Assembly (NCBI RefSeq): GCF_023898315.1
Contig: NC_064621.1
Location: 126,393,521-126,457,520, forward strand
DNA length: 64,000 nt
Source of the DNA: Schistocerca nitens
Taxonomy: Eukaryota; Arthropoda; Insecta; Orthoptera; Acrididae
Direction of reading: 5' to 3'
Shown: piece by piece, positions 53,987 through 63,609 of the stretch
How the letters are laid out: each line of letters starts with the position of its first letter
Numbering within the stretch: position 1 is the stretch's first letter
Notes under the pieces: model-generated
Told to the model about the DNA's origin: nothing
Database searches by the model: none
The model's input: only the letters and a program-made list of their open reading frames with translations
Made by a program: the position numbers and the translations under genes

Positions 53987-54464
53987 TTTTGCTCCTGTGT
54001 CTATAACGACTGTGGCTGGTATTCCACCTGTAATGGCCTCTATAGCGGCTTGAACCTGGTCGTCAACCTGTTCTGTACATCACATAAATCGTCGCATATA
54101 TCTTTTCTGTCGTTAGAACGTAATGCATTTGTTGCTGCATTATAACGCGTAACCCCATACCCAGGTACAGGATAAGACGAGTTGTGACACTTGCATGGAG
54201 TGACACTTGTACGGAGAGGGAATGTGTTGATATTTGTGCAGAGTCCAGGACTCTATAGGTAATGGACAGGGTGTTCCAAAAGCAGGATACATTGGCCTGT
54301 AGCCGCTACCTGCGACGAATTCTGGGGAAGGCAAAAGCCCATTTCCACAAAAAGTTGCCTGTCTCCGCATCAGTTCGTAGTGTGCGTCACTTCCCCCCCC
54401 CAAGGTCAGTACTGCAGTTGACATCTGAGAGGCAAGTAGTGTTTCGTGTTTTAGTGCTGGGCTA

Positions 54465-54680
54465 ATGGAGCTTACCAAGACCACCGAAGGGAAGCTTGCA
54501 CTGATTTACAATGGGCGTCAGTATATAGTGGACTGTACAAACAAACAAGAGGTGACTTACTGCCATTGTGTAAACTTTAAAAAGAATAAATTCAAAGGAA
54601 GACCATCCACAAAAAACAACACAGTTTTAGGGGAAGATAGTCATGCTTGTATTCCAGATGAAGCAGCAAATGAAGTGTGA
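54465..54680 (+). pseudogene. MULE N-terminal FLYWCH zinc finger
   Basis: A 71-residue frame: EGKLALIYNGRQYIVDCTNK, then QEVTYCHCVNFKKNKFKGRP and GEDSHACIPD. This is the FLYWCH arrangement (a Y/F-rich strand, then C-x-C near 'YWRC', then a C-terminal His: '..H.H.PD'); the last ligand here reads SHACIPD. FLYWCH domains bind DNA and in MULEs usually precede the transposase. The frame stops, and what follows runs into a SINE (54791) before the catalytic part. Recognition is from motif layout. Confidence 0.65.
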
Positions 54681-54790
54681 AAACATTTTCTCAGCACAAA
54701 GAAGTTATTAAAAAAAAACAGACGCTACAGTTTCATCAGCTTACGTTGAAGAGGTAGGGCAGCTCTTCAATCGAGGCTACGACTTAGTAA

Positions 54791-55014
54791 TGAAATGACA
54801 TGTCGTGTGACGAGGGCCTCCCGTTGGGTAGACCGTTCGCCTGGTGCAAGTCTTTCGATTTGACGCCACTTCGGCGACTTGCGCGTCGATGGGGATGAAA
54901 TGATGATGATTAGGACAACACAACACCCAGTCCCCGAGCGGAGAAAATCTCCGACCCAGCCGGGAATCTAACCCGGGCCCTTTGGATTAACAGTCTGTCG
55001 CGCTGACCACTTAA
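54791..55014 (-). mobile_element. tRNA-derived SINE, family 3, minus strand
   Basis: A longer copy of the family at 562-754, inverted: it reads GGCGACTTGCGCGTCGATGG and, on the tRNA side, CCGGGAATCTAACCCGGGCC (B-box region) and CAGTCTGTCGCGCTGACCAC. Target duplication GACTTAGTAA at 54781-54790 and 55015-55024. Inside the MULE. Confidence 0.93.
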
Positions 55015-55199
55015 GACTTAGTAACATCGTTACTATCACACATAAGTGAAACAATCATTACAACACATTAGGCGAAAATAAATGGGAAGTACACAACATC
55101 CCACTGATTCTGGAGGAATATTTTTCCAAGAAAATAATTTACTGATGAATGATGGAAACAGCTTTGTACTTTCAGGTGACCGATTGACATAATACTGGT

Positions 55200-55574
55200 G
55201 TTTACCAGCGAAAAGGGGAAACCGTACTTGCCAGCGAAAAGGGAAAACCGTGTTTATTAAACTGCGAATCATTGTTTGTGAATGGAACGTTCAAGAGTTT
55301 CAGCAAGCAGTTTGGACACTTGTTTACACTCCACGCCGACCTTAACAGTCCTTGGGAGGAAACAAACACCGTTCCAGTTGTTGGCGCTTTGCTGCCAAAT
55401 AGAAAACTGGAAACATATGAACGTATTTTTAAAGCTATTGAAACTAACGTGCCTGGACGGCTCCCTGCATCTCTGATGTGGGATTTCGAAACTGCCATCG
55501 TCCAAGGAGCTAACAGTTTGTTTCCTGGAACAGCGATTGCTGGTTACAATTATCATTTTATTCAATGTTTGTAA
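55200..55574 (+). pseudogene. MULE transposase catalytic region
   Basis: An open frame of about 100 residues from about 55272 (with 20 codons open before it): CESLFVNGTFKSFSKQFGHL, then FTLHADLNSPWEETNTVPVV, GALLPNRKLETYERIFKAIE and MWDFETAIVQGANSLFPGTA, with a final YNYHFIQCL. It matches the MULE block '..DGTFK..P..F.QLYTIH...VP..YALL..K....Y..IF...DFE.A...A....FP.....GC.FH..Q'. The residue before GTF is Asn where the first catalytic Asp is expected (AAT for GAT/GAC, one G-to-A change). Cys before FH is Tyr. It probably no longer cuts DNA. Confidence 0.75.
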
Positions 55575-55910
55575 ATACAAGCTAAGTATTGTGACCTCGT
55601 TCTAGCTTATAGGGAAAACGAGAAAATACACTGTCACATAACAACCTATTATGTTCCAGCACATCTTTCCCTGGAAACGATGGACGGTGGTTGGTTGTCT
55701 TATTCAGGAGAGCACGCCTGAAAACCAAAAGCTTTAGTACTTTCACGATTATTTTTTGGACCAGTTGCTCGATAACGAACACATGCTAAGAGAGATGTGG
55801 AATTGCAGTGGAAGGCGCCATCGCACTAATAACATCTCACAAGGATGAAACTGAAGAATAAATATGTTAATATCAAAAGTTCATCCGAATGCTTATTCAT
55901 TAGCGAAAAG

Positions 55911-56103
55911 CCGGCCGGTGTGGCCGAGCGGTTCTAGGCGCTACAGTCTGGAAGCGCGCGACCGATACGGTCGCAGATTCGAATCCTGCCTCGGGCATGG
56001 GTGTGTGTGATGTCCTTAGGTTAGTTAGGTTTAAGTAGTTCTAAGTTATAGGGGACTGATGACCTCAGCAGTTAAGTCCCATAGTGCTCAGAGTCATTTG
56101 AAC
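55911..56103 (+). mobile_element. tRNA-derived SINE, family 1
   Basis: Head CCGGCCGGTGTGGCCGAGCG, B box GATTCGAATCC, standard body. Target duplication CATTAGCGAAAAG (55898-55910) and CATTAGCGAGAAG (56104-56116), 12 of 13 identical. Inside the MULE. Confidence 0.93.
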
Positions 56104-56151
56104 CATTAGCGAGAAGTCTTCGAGAAGATGTAGAGTACAGCAGCCATCAAT

Positions 56152-56343
56152 TTGACCGATAATTTTAAATTTTGCTGGGAAAAGAAGGAAAAGAAGTCAG
56201 CAATGAAGACTGAGGAAACGATTGCAAAGGCTTTAAAGAAACTCCGAACTAATAAGAATTTAAAATCATTTCTGACTTGTGTGGCCTACGCACAGATGTT
56301 ACAAGGAAGAAGAAAACCGTCAGAATCATTGAAATATTTGTAA
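56152..56343 (+). pseudogene. MULE transposase C-terminal fragment (probable)
   Basis: A lysine-rich 63-residue frame (CWEKKEKKSAMKTEETIAKA, LKKLRTNKNLKSFL) downstream of the nested SINE in the same orientation as the MULE catalytic frame. I recognise no domain. By position it could be the basic C-terminal part of the transposase. Confidence 0.3.
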
Positions 56344-56430
56344 ATATTAAAAGTAGTTTAATGTAATCATCAGTAGTCTTGTAAATATTGTAAATACATT
56401 TTATGGGGAACAGAAAGAAACTACCTCCTC

Positions 56431-56802
56431 TTGCTGTTCTCTGTAAACGACACGGAGTCGGCTAAATCTCTCTTGAAATTTGTAAAATATTTCGTAATGA
56501 AGACTGACAAGACTATCTCAAAGGCCAGGCCTTTTATAGGGAATATTCGCGGCATTTGCCTTAAGAAGTTCTTAGAATCAAAGTTTGTATGGGCAGACAA
56601 CGAATACAAAATCTTCATAGAGGAAACGCAGGCAAATGACATGCAATTAAATCCATATTTTCTCCTTCCGTTAGAAGATGAAACTAGTAAAGACAAAATA
56701 AGTTATCATAAAAAAGTGACTGATAATAACTTTGCAACATTTCAGCATGTTTTAGAACTAATATCTAGTAACACATATCGTAGACTGCAGCAGGCCTGTT
56801 GA
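56431..56802 (+). CDS. Unrecognised 123-residue open frame within the MULE
   Basis: An uninterrupted frame between two MULE-internal SINEs: DTESAKSLLKFVKYFVMKTD, then KTISKARPFIGNIRGICLKK and FVWADNEYKIFIEETQANDM, ending RLQQAC. It is mixed hydrophobic and charged with no signal peptide or membrane segment. I cannot assign it. It could be an accessory protein of the element, a captured piece or an older repeat. It has no disruptions, unlike the neighbouring catalytic part. Confidence 0.3.
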   Translation: MLFSVNDTESAKSLLKFVKYFVMKTDKTISKARPFIGNIRGICLKKFLESKFVWADNEYKIFIEETQANDMQLNPYFLLPLEDETSKDKISYHKKVTDNNFATFQHVLELISSNTYRRLQQAC

Positions 56803-57552
56803 TGCGGCTAGGGAAGCAAAAGAGCTCACCCGGTCATAGTAAAATGGGACGGTCAGACGCCGTTACGTATCGCAGGAGTACAAACAATGTGTTGTCATCA
56901 GACGAATAACGATAATTAGGTTCGGCGTAGCCTTGGGTACGAACACACAGTATTGCTTGAAGACTCCATCCAAAAATTTAACTTTTCTTCTACTTTGATG
57001 ATAGTAACCCAACCTTAAAAATCGTGTCTATTATATAAGGATGTTGCAATACCCAAGTTTTGAAGTCCATAACTCCATCCGTTTTCGAGTTTCGAATTTT
57101 TAATATGATTTTAATGGTATTCTTCAATACCAGTTTTCTGTACTCAAACCACAAGTTTCATATGCCAGATTTTGTAGGTACAGTCACAAGACATAATTCA
57201 ACGGTTCAGCGTGTTCATTTTATGAGAATTATTAATAATTTGTTTTCAGTGTTTATTGAAAATTTCAGCTTTAAAAATTATCGATACATAAATGTGATGA
57301 TAAATTTTTAAAAAATTACATTTTCGGTAGCACAGAAGTATGCAAAAACAACAAGATTACTTGCTGTAAAAATGTCATTCAGGTTGATTAATAGTTACAA
57401 TAAAAAGTTGATGCTGAGCTTCGAAAAACAACTTGTGGTAAAATGGATTTTAACATTTTATCAAAATGTGCCCATTAAAATTCAGCGGCACCATAATGTT
57501 TTCCCACAGAAGCCCACTGGCAGACTTCAGCTTATGAACTTGTGTTCAAATT

Positions 57553-57752
57553 CAAAATGGTTCAAATGGCTCTGAGCACTATGGGACTTAACATCTGTGG
57601 TCATCAGTCCCCTAGAACTTAGAACTACTTAAACCTAACTAACCTAAGGACGTCACACACATCCATGCCCAAGGCAGGATTCGAACCTGCGACCGTAGCA
57701 GTCGCGCGGTTCCGGACTGAGCGCCTAGAACCGCCAGACCACCGCGGCCGGC
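57553..57752 (-). mobile_element. tRNA-derived SINE, family 1, minus strand
   Basis: Inverted copy: starts AAAATGGTTCAAATGGCTCT and ends with the head CCACCGCGGCCGGC, containing the B box complement GGATTCGAACC. Target duplication GAACTTGTGTTCAAATT (57536-57552) and GAACTTGTGTTCGAATT (57753-57769), 16 of 17 identical. Inside the MULE. Confidence 0.94.
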
Positions 57753-58324
57753 GAACTTGTGTTCGAATTAGCATTATTCGAAAAGTGGTACCAGACATTG
57801 ATCCTTTAGTGAAAAACAAAATAAGTAATATTCATCGACTTTCTGTGTTTTTTATGTTTAAAGTTTAAATAAAATGGTAACGAAATATAATTTTGTCAAT
57901 TTAAATTTCATCCTAAAATGGCAGTTATCATAAGACTGCTGTAGTTGTAAGAAATACCATTTTCCTTACTTAGCTGCTGCATCATCAAAATATTAGAAGA
58001 GATGTTGAATTTCATTGTCAGTTCTCATTAATACAACAGTCTTGAAAATAAATTTGCCACACCAAACGCGTTAATGAGCCTTTCTGGAGTGATACGTGGT
58101 TGCTCACTGCTGTGGTGTGGGCGCCAGCCAGCTCACACGAACAGCTGTGCTGAACTGCTGGACTTCTCAGAGTGCCTGTACCCGTGAAAAGCCGCTTAGC
58201 CTGTCAAAGGCCCCAGTCTCGGTGCAAGTGCCACTCCGTGCAAATGTCACTCCGTGCAAATGTCCCAACCCCAGATGAGACGTCTGTTGACTCATTGGAG
58301 GTGGGAGGCAGTTCTCCAGCGAGT

Positions 58325-58564
58325 TCAGCCACTCTTACGCGGTATTCGCTGCTGTTCGGTCGGCCGCATTTCCAAATTCGCGCCCTGCCAGTAACGCTGC
58401 CACGTTTCCCACAGCCGCCACCGCGGCTCGAGGTCGCTGCTACGAACGATTACGCCGCTGCCAATGAGATGCAAGCATTCACTCTCCACAGCTCCAGCGG
58501 CGGGTGTGCTTAAGTTAGAACATTCAGGTACTGAGCCCGGTTTGTGCGTTTGCCAGTTGGACAA
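58325..58564 (-). pseudogene. Gypsy gag-like fragment
   Basis: A minus-strand open frame of 79 residues. LEPRWRLWETWQRYWQGANL and then EMRPTEQQRI resemble the 'KWR.W...W..Y..A..L...P...Q' segment near the start of Gypsy gag proteins. The frame ends at a stop shortly before the MULE insertion. It is GC-richer than most of the window. A gag assignment from one motif is moderate at best. Confidence 0.5.
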
Positions 58565-58652
58565 TATTTACAGACTTTCATTGTGGCCAAGGCTCGAGAT
58601 CTTCTGATCAGACGTTGTACAGGAGAATGACGTATTTATAAATCTTTTGTAT

Positions 58653-58885
58653 CTTCGTAAAATGAAGAGCAAACCGCCTTCAGTCACAAGTTGCGTTTAT
58701 TTTCTGCACTATGCATTTCTAGCCCTGGAGGCTCATCTTCAGGTGCTTTTAAGTGATTTACATCAGGTTTTAGATGTAAATCACTAAAAAGCACCTGAAG
58801 ATGAGCCCCCAGGGCTCGAAATGCATAGTGCAGTAAATAAACGCAACTTGTGACTGAAGGCGGTTTTTTTCTTCATTTTACGAAA
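58653..58885. repeat. Hairpin repeat, about 105-bp arms
   Basis: The left arm CGTAAAATGAAGAGCAAACC, GCCTTCAGTCACAAGTTGCG and CACTATGCATTTCTAGCCCT is mirrored by the right arm (its reverse complement, a few changes). A short spacer (about 20 bp) lies near 58760. No coding. Confidence 0.9.
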
Positions 58886-58889
58886 GTAA

Positions 58890-59140
58890 AACAGTCGCAG
58901 ACGAAACACTGAAAAACAATGGATAAAATTAAGGTCTTTGGTGTCTGTATAATTCAGGTGTACTATTAGCAACTGACGCTGCAAATACACAAACATCGTT
59001 ATGTATTACTTTTACTATTTGATATTTGATGTAGAGTAAATTAATATCTAAATTCTCTGTTCGTCAACAGTTTTGCATTGGTTTGTGTCCACTTTCATTT
59101 CTAGGGGCAGGTGAGAATTGGGGCAAGACTAGTTCTACCC
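58890..59140. other. No gene recognised
   Basis: AT-rich spacer without coding or repeat-end signals. Confidence 0.5.
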
Positions 59141-59159
59141 TAAAGTACGGTTATCAAAG

Positions 59160-59720
59160 AAGGCGCCGATGACGTCATCCCAGATGGCGGATTTTAGCAG
59201 GAAGTTTGAATTTTGGCGGGAAGATAGCTCAATTGGGCTACCTCCCCCAGAAAATGGCGAGAAGTTCAAATTCCATCAGGGTAACGCATCACACCATGGT
59301 ATCCTCTACTAAATTAAGAAAATATGGCGGGAAGATAGGTTCAAAAATATGGTTCAAATGGCTCTGAGCACTATGGGACTTAAGATCTATGGTCATCAGT
59401 CCCCTAGAACTTAGAACTACTTAAACCTAACTAACCTAAGGACAGCACACAACACCCAGTCATCACGAGGAAGATAGGTCACTTGGACTACCTCCACTAA
59501 CCTAAATCACCTGACCGCCACCTCCTCCTATGAAATGGTAGTAAGTTTGAATTTTGGTGGTAAAGGAAGGTCATTTGGGCTATCTCTACTGACCCAAGAA
59601 AGTGGCAGGAAAGAAAGGGCGCTTGGGCTACCTCCACTAACCTGAGTTACCCGACCACCACCTCGTCCTTGGGATTGGTGGGAAAAGGACCCAGTCTGCA
59701 CAGGGCTGCCCGGGTGAGAG
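59160..59720. repeat. Degenerate short repeats of GGCGGGAAG type
   Basis: Variants of 'ATGGCGGGAAGATAGGT', 'TTGGGCTACCTCC' and 'GAAGTTTGAATTTTGG' recur at irregular spacing (59185, 59215, 59255, 59330, 59470, 59540, 59605). A minisatellite-like or satellite fragment. It is interrupted by a SINE fragment. Confidence 0.6.
59341..59468 (-). mobile_element. Truncated chimeric SINE, minus strand
   Basis: The minus strand starts within the family-2-type head (CCTCGTGATGACTGGGTGTT, GTGTGCTGTCC), then runs into the family-1 body to CAGAGCCATTTGAACC. Target duplication GGAAGATAGGT at 59330-59340 and 59469-59479. It has the same head/tail combination as 33630-33842, so the chimera has propagated. Confidence 0.92.
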
Positions 59721-59939
59721 CAAGGAGTGTACTTTATTTATTTTGGGGCAATTTATTAAGGGTCGGATTTTGAGAGAGAGTATATTTCTCACAGTGATAC
59801 AGAACACATGTCTGACATGCCACACAGCCTACCATCCATGTAAAAGACTCTGCAGACATGCTCGAAAATCATCAACTGTCGAAATCATGCACCAGTCTAT
59901 ATCTAAGCAATTTACGGCACTACCGCAATCCAGTGTGTT

Positions 59940-60265
59940 CATCATGAGGTCCAGAGCCCAACTGACCTAGTACACAGTACCACCACCAGAGGGCACTGTC
60001 GACCGTGACGTAATCCAAGATGGCGGCTGATGATGCAAGTACCGCTATCCAAGATGGCGGGAAACAGTATGTTCACCACGAGAACTGGACCTAGTACACA
60101 GTACCACCACCAGAGGGTGCTGTTCTCAGTTCTGTGATGTAACTCAAGACGATGGGGGAAAATTGCGGGAAACAGCATGGTCGCCACAAGGTAAAGACCT
60201 AGTACACAGTACTGCCACCAGAGGGTGCTGTCATCCCTCATGTGAATTAATCCAAGATGGTGGTC
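59940..60265. repeat. Imperfect tandem repeat, three units
   Basis: The core GACCTAGTACACAGTACCAC, then CACCAGAGGGTGCTGT, occurs at about 59964, 60088 and 60196 (third with a small change). Spacing is 124 and 108 bp. The intervening parts share 'ATCCAAGATGG' and 'GGGAAACAG'. Unit boundaries are uncertain. Confidence 0.85.
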
Positions 60266-61040
60266 TGGAGGGAGGAAAATGCTGTGAAAAAGACGCAGCC
60301 TGTGCTAGGCTGCTGGAGAAAGTAAGGAAGGAGTGTACTGTATTCATTTTGGAACAATTTATTTAGGGATGGATTTTGAAAGATAGTATATTTATCACAT
60401 CGATACACACACACCACATAGCCCACAGCCCTGTCAACTACTCCTAAACAACACTCTTCAGACACTCAAACAACTCAAATTACTCAAATAATTTCAGTAC
60501 AGACATGCAAACTCCTCTTTAAATAATGCCTTACACTGATGTGCAGACACGGAATCAACTTGTAGACTTTCCAAATAACGCATAGCACAGCATACAGATC
60601 TGCCAGCAAAATAATGCAACAGTCATGCAATCAATGTGTGCAAGCACTGTCCGCCACTACCTGTCCAAAGGAGGCTACCAGCAGGCCCTGTGAAGCGATG
60701 TGGCAGTCAGCTGTCAAATCATGCACAGGTGCCTTCAAGGATGGGGTGGTGACATCCCTTTTATACTTGACACCTGGGAAATTCCTCTCGAAAATACATT
60801 GCTGACACAACCGGATGGGAGCAAAGACCTATTTGCAGAGGCCAACGCCAGATGAAAACCATTGTGAGCCATCGCTCTCACGCCACTGAAGGTGAAAGTT
60901 GGGTCTATTCTCGGGTAAACAGTGTGCTGACACCGATCCCACATGCGAGACGCCTCTGGGCAGCCCTTGTGTTTACAGTTGCTTATGTGATGATGCATAG
61001 CTGTGGTATGGTCTAGCGCCAAGAGAAATGTTCCAATGTT
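60266..61040. other. No gene recognised
   Basis: Anonymous sequence. A 95-residue minus-strand frame (61022-60735) shows no known motif. Confidence 0.45.
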
Positions 61041-61054
61041 TCCCAGAATAGCGC

Positions 61055-61735
61055 AGGTGTTCCTAGCGATCCTTTCGCCACTGTTTTCTGCAGACGAGAC
61101 TTTCAGCGGTAAAATTATTTTTCACAGATCGCTAAATTGCACTGACAGTTAAACCCCGCAAAAGTTGTCTACAGATCATCAGATACATACAAGATTCACA
61201 AGAATATTCTATTCCCAGAACATATTTACCAGTGTCACTACAAATATTACGATTGCTGCTACATTCTGACACCGATCGATGTACAGATAATGTCTCCTCT
61301 CGACAGCTGTGGTTCTGGAATGAATCACATTATCTATAGTGAAATCTCGGAAATTGTATAGTGTCCCAGAAATACATAATGTGCACTTTTGTAGGAGTTT
61401 CCCTAACGTGGCAGCCCATCCATAACATGTTATCCTTCCCACTTTCAACATATGAAAATGTTTTGACCGCTATGTAGAGACTCCTACATCCCAGCAGAAA
61501 GGATTTGAATGAATCGTGCATTATGATTGGCTCTTATTGAACTTACCCTCTGAATTACTGATGCCACTAGTGTGGAAACACCATCCGACTTTTCTTTCTT
61601 TCTGCAGATGGGACTTTCAGGGGCAAAAACCTATTTTACATAGATCGCCAATTGCATCGTCAATTAAAGCCTGCAAAGTGCAACTACATATCGTCAGATA
61701 CGAAAAGACATTCAATTACACTGCTCTACCACTGA
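61055..61735. repeat. Diverged direct repeat pair, about 120 bp each
   Basis: The stretch with TTCTGCAGACGAGACTTTCA, AGATCGCTAAATTGCA and ATCATCAGATAC (about 61080-61190) recurs as TTCTGCAGATGGGACTTTCA, AGATCGCCAATTGCAT and ATCGTCAGATAC (about 61600-61710), in the same orientation about 525 bp apart. It could be a decayed repeat or LTR-like pair. Confidence 0.6.
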
Positions 61736-61739
61736 GGAC

Positions 61740-63530
61740 AGGAGCTTGAACATTAGAGCGTGAAACCTACTTCCAACCCAGCTTACCGTCTCAATGTAGT
61801 AAACATACAATTCGTATTCTGCAGCATACAAAATAATCCATTCTACATCACTCATACATATACCACGAAGACAGACAGCACCGTATATACCCCTCGCAGC
61901 TCCAGATATTTCCCTACGAGGTCGGCAGTCATCCACTCCTGATGGGTGACCACGACACCCTCAGTGGACCGAAGTCACTCTCAGATCAATTCTACAAGTT
62001 CAGGCTCACTTCCCCTCAGCACAAACGCGTTACTGTTTCTGGTACGGACCTGATTGCTTGCTTGCTTTTCTACATCCATCTCCCGATACTGGGATTACAA
62101 GAACAGCTGTATTTTTGCATGGTGTGCGATAATATTATACCATTTTCGCGGTACTTCTCGATATCAAGCACACGGCAGCATCGTACCGATTGCTCGTGCA
62201 ACATAATTCCCAAGATATAGATTGAAATTATTTCTCTACAAACCCCAAACTTTAGCGAGGTGGAATATGCTCGAGACCACTGAGTAACTAGAAACTTATT
62301 CTGTGTGCAAGGATCTTTATGTTGTGAAAAAACCAAACAAAAGAAAAATAGAGGAAACTGGTATTTCCACTCGCTCATACCGATGTCGGCGATGTAACAG
62401 ATTCCAAATCATCTCTGTAATTTACAAAGTCAAATAACGTGCTTCTCATGTCTAGAGGACCAGCAAACATGTCTTTGACCTGCTAGATGCACACACCACA
62501 ACCCATGTTCCCTCAACTAAATAAAGGCGCGAAATGTGCAGAAGCAATGAACCGAACAGTTACCTGGGTGGGAATAATGGCCCAGCAAAAACGCACGTCC
62601 ATATTGAATCTTCTCAAATTCCCATGCGATCACGAATGCTATCCAACACATACTAAGTACTAGTTCGCTATTCTGCCGTCTAGAGGACGACAAACTAAAC
62701 TCAGCTACATTCCTACTATCCAACGGCCTCTCCATTCAGACAGTTCCTACAGTTAATGGGAAACGTGAATCATGCACACCATAGACCACTCATAGGCAGA
62801 ATCATCCTAGAAAACCAGTCACATATGTGTTTTATCATTGTACTTACAGTTAAATGTTACAATCGCGGTCTCAGTGGAACGACATTCGACAATGAGCGAA
62901 GTATCGGAAATACACCCTGCTGATGGCTGTGTCTCTGGAAATAGAAATATCTGTACCATTCTTATGACTTGACATACTCCTCCCTCTGCCATCTGCACAT
63001 GTTGGAACACAAACATACTTTACAAGCCTGATGTTGAAGGTGAACCTATCACACATCCCCTGCTATTACTAAGTACAATACTTGACCAATAAATGATTCC
63101 ACACGATACAAAATAATACTGAGAGAAAATCAGCGATGGGTGGTCGAGTCTCGTAAGTTTTTTTTACGAGTATTACCCCTGTGTCTTAGAAAGAGAGGCG
63201 TAATCGGCCAGATGTTAAAAAACAAGATCACAACAACCACTGTATGTTGCTGTCACAAGCGGTCTTGGTTCTACAGGTGCACACAAGTATCCATGTTAAA
63301 AGCTATACTGGCTTTATAAATCGAGGTATGGCATCACCTACGAATCGCATTGTTTTTCCAGAAAAATACGGAGGTGGTGATCTTAGGAGCGTATATTATT
63401 AGACCAGCAGTCAGGTTACACGTAACTGAAGAAGCAACCTCGTTATAAAAGCGCTCCATTTTGAAAGTGTTTCAGCTAAGAAACGTGGTATGAAACCGCT
63501 ATCTGCAACTCCCTCACACCACTAGATATT
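61740..63530. other. No gene recognised
   Basis: AT-rich anonymous sequence with short frames only. Nothing recognisable on either strand. Confidence 0.45.
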
Positions 63531-63539
63531 TCTTCTGTA

Positions 63540-63606
63540 TGTGTACGGTATTCTGTCTCGATACCAAGTCAGAGGTTCTGCGCTATATCCACTGAGTTAT
63601 AGGCGA
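63540..63606 (-). mobile_element. tRNA-like remnant, minus strand
   Basis: The minus strand reads GCCTATAACTCAGTGGATAT then AGCGCAGAACC, resembling an A box and D arm, followed by CTTGGTATCGAGACAG in the B-box place. No complete fold or target duplication was found. Probably an old tRNA-derived SINE head. Confidence 0.35.
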
Positions 63607-63609
63607 TGA

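Larger units (their letters stand above)
54180..58273 (+). mobile_element. MULE (Mutator-like) element, FLYWCH/Phantom-like
   Basis: 4094 bp. The flanks are GATAAGACG (54171-54179) and GATGAGACG (58274-58282), a 9-bp target duplication with one mismatch, the usual MULE length. The ends are inverted repeats: left GTTGTGACACTTGCATGGAG, right (minus strand) GTTGGGACATTTGCACGGAG, matching at about 33 of 40 bases and built from 16-17-bp units (two copies on the left, about three on the right). Inside are a FLYWCH-type zinc finger frame, the MULE DDE region, two further frames and three SINEs. It interrupts the Gypsy element. Phantom-type affiliation is inferred from FLYWCH plus MULE. Confidence 0.85.
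49690..58600 (-). mobile_element. Gypsy-type LTR retrotransposon, interrupted by MULE, Tc1 and SINE
   Basis: Minus-strand order is gag, protease, RT, RNase H, integrase. Gag-like sequence lies at 58564-58325, then a MULE insertion (54180-58273). Protease is about 53990-53660, RT 53300-52700 (split by a SINE at 52877), RNase H about 52560-52430, a Tc1 at 51007-52413, 'VIANALSRLP' near 50990, and integrase 50740-49700. The 9-bp MULE target duplication supports that the two gypsy halves were once joined. I did not identify LTRs or a primer-binding site, so the outer limits are approximate. All frames are broken by stops or insertions. Treated as a dead copy. Confidence 0.78.
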
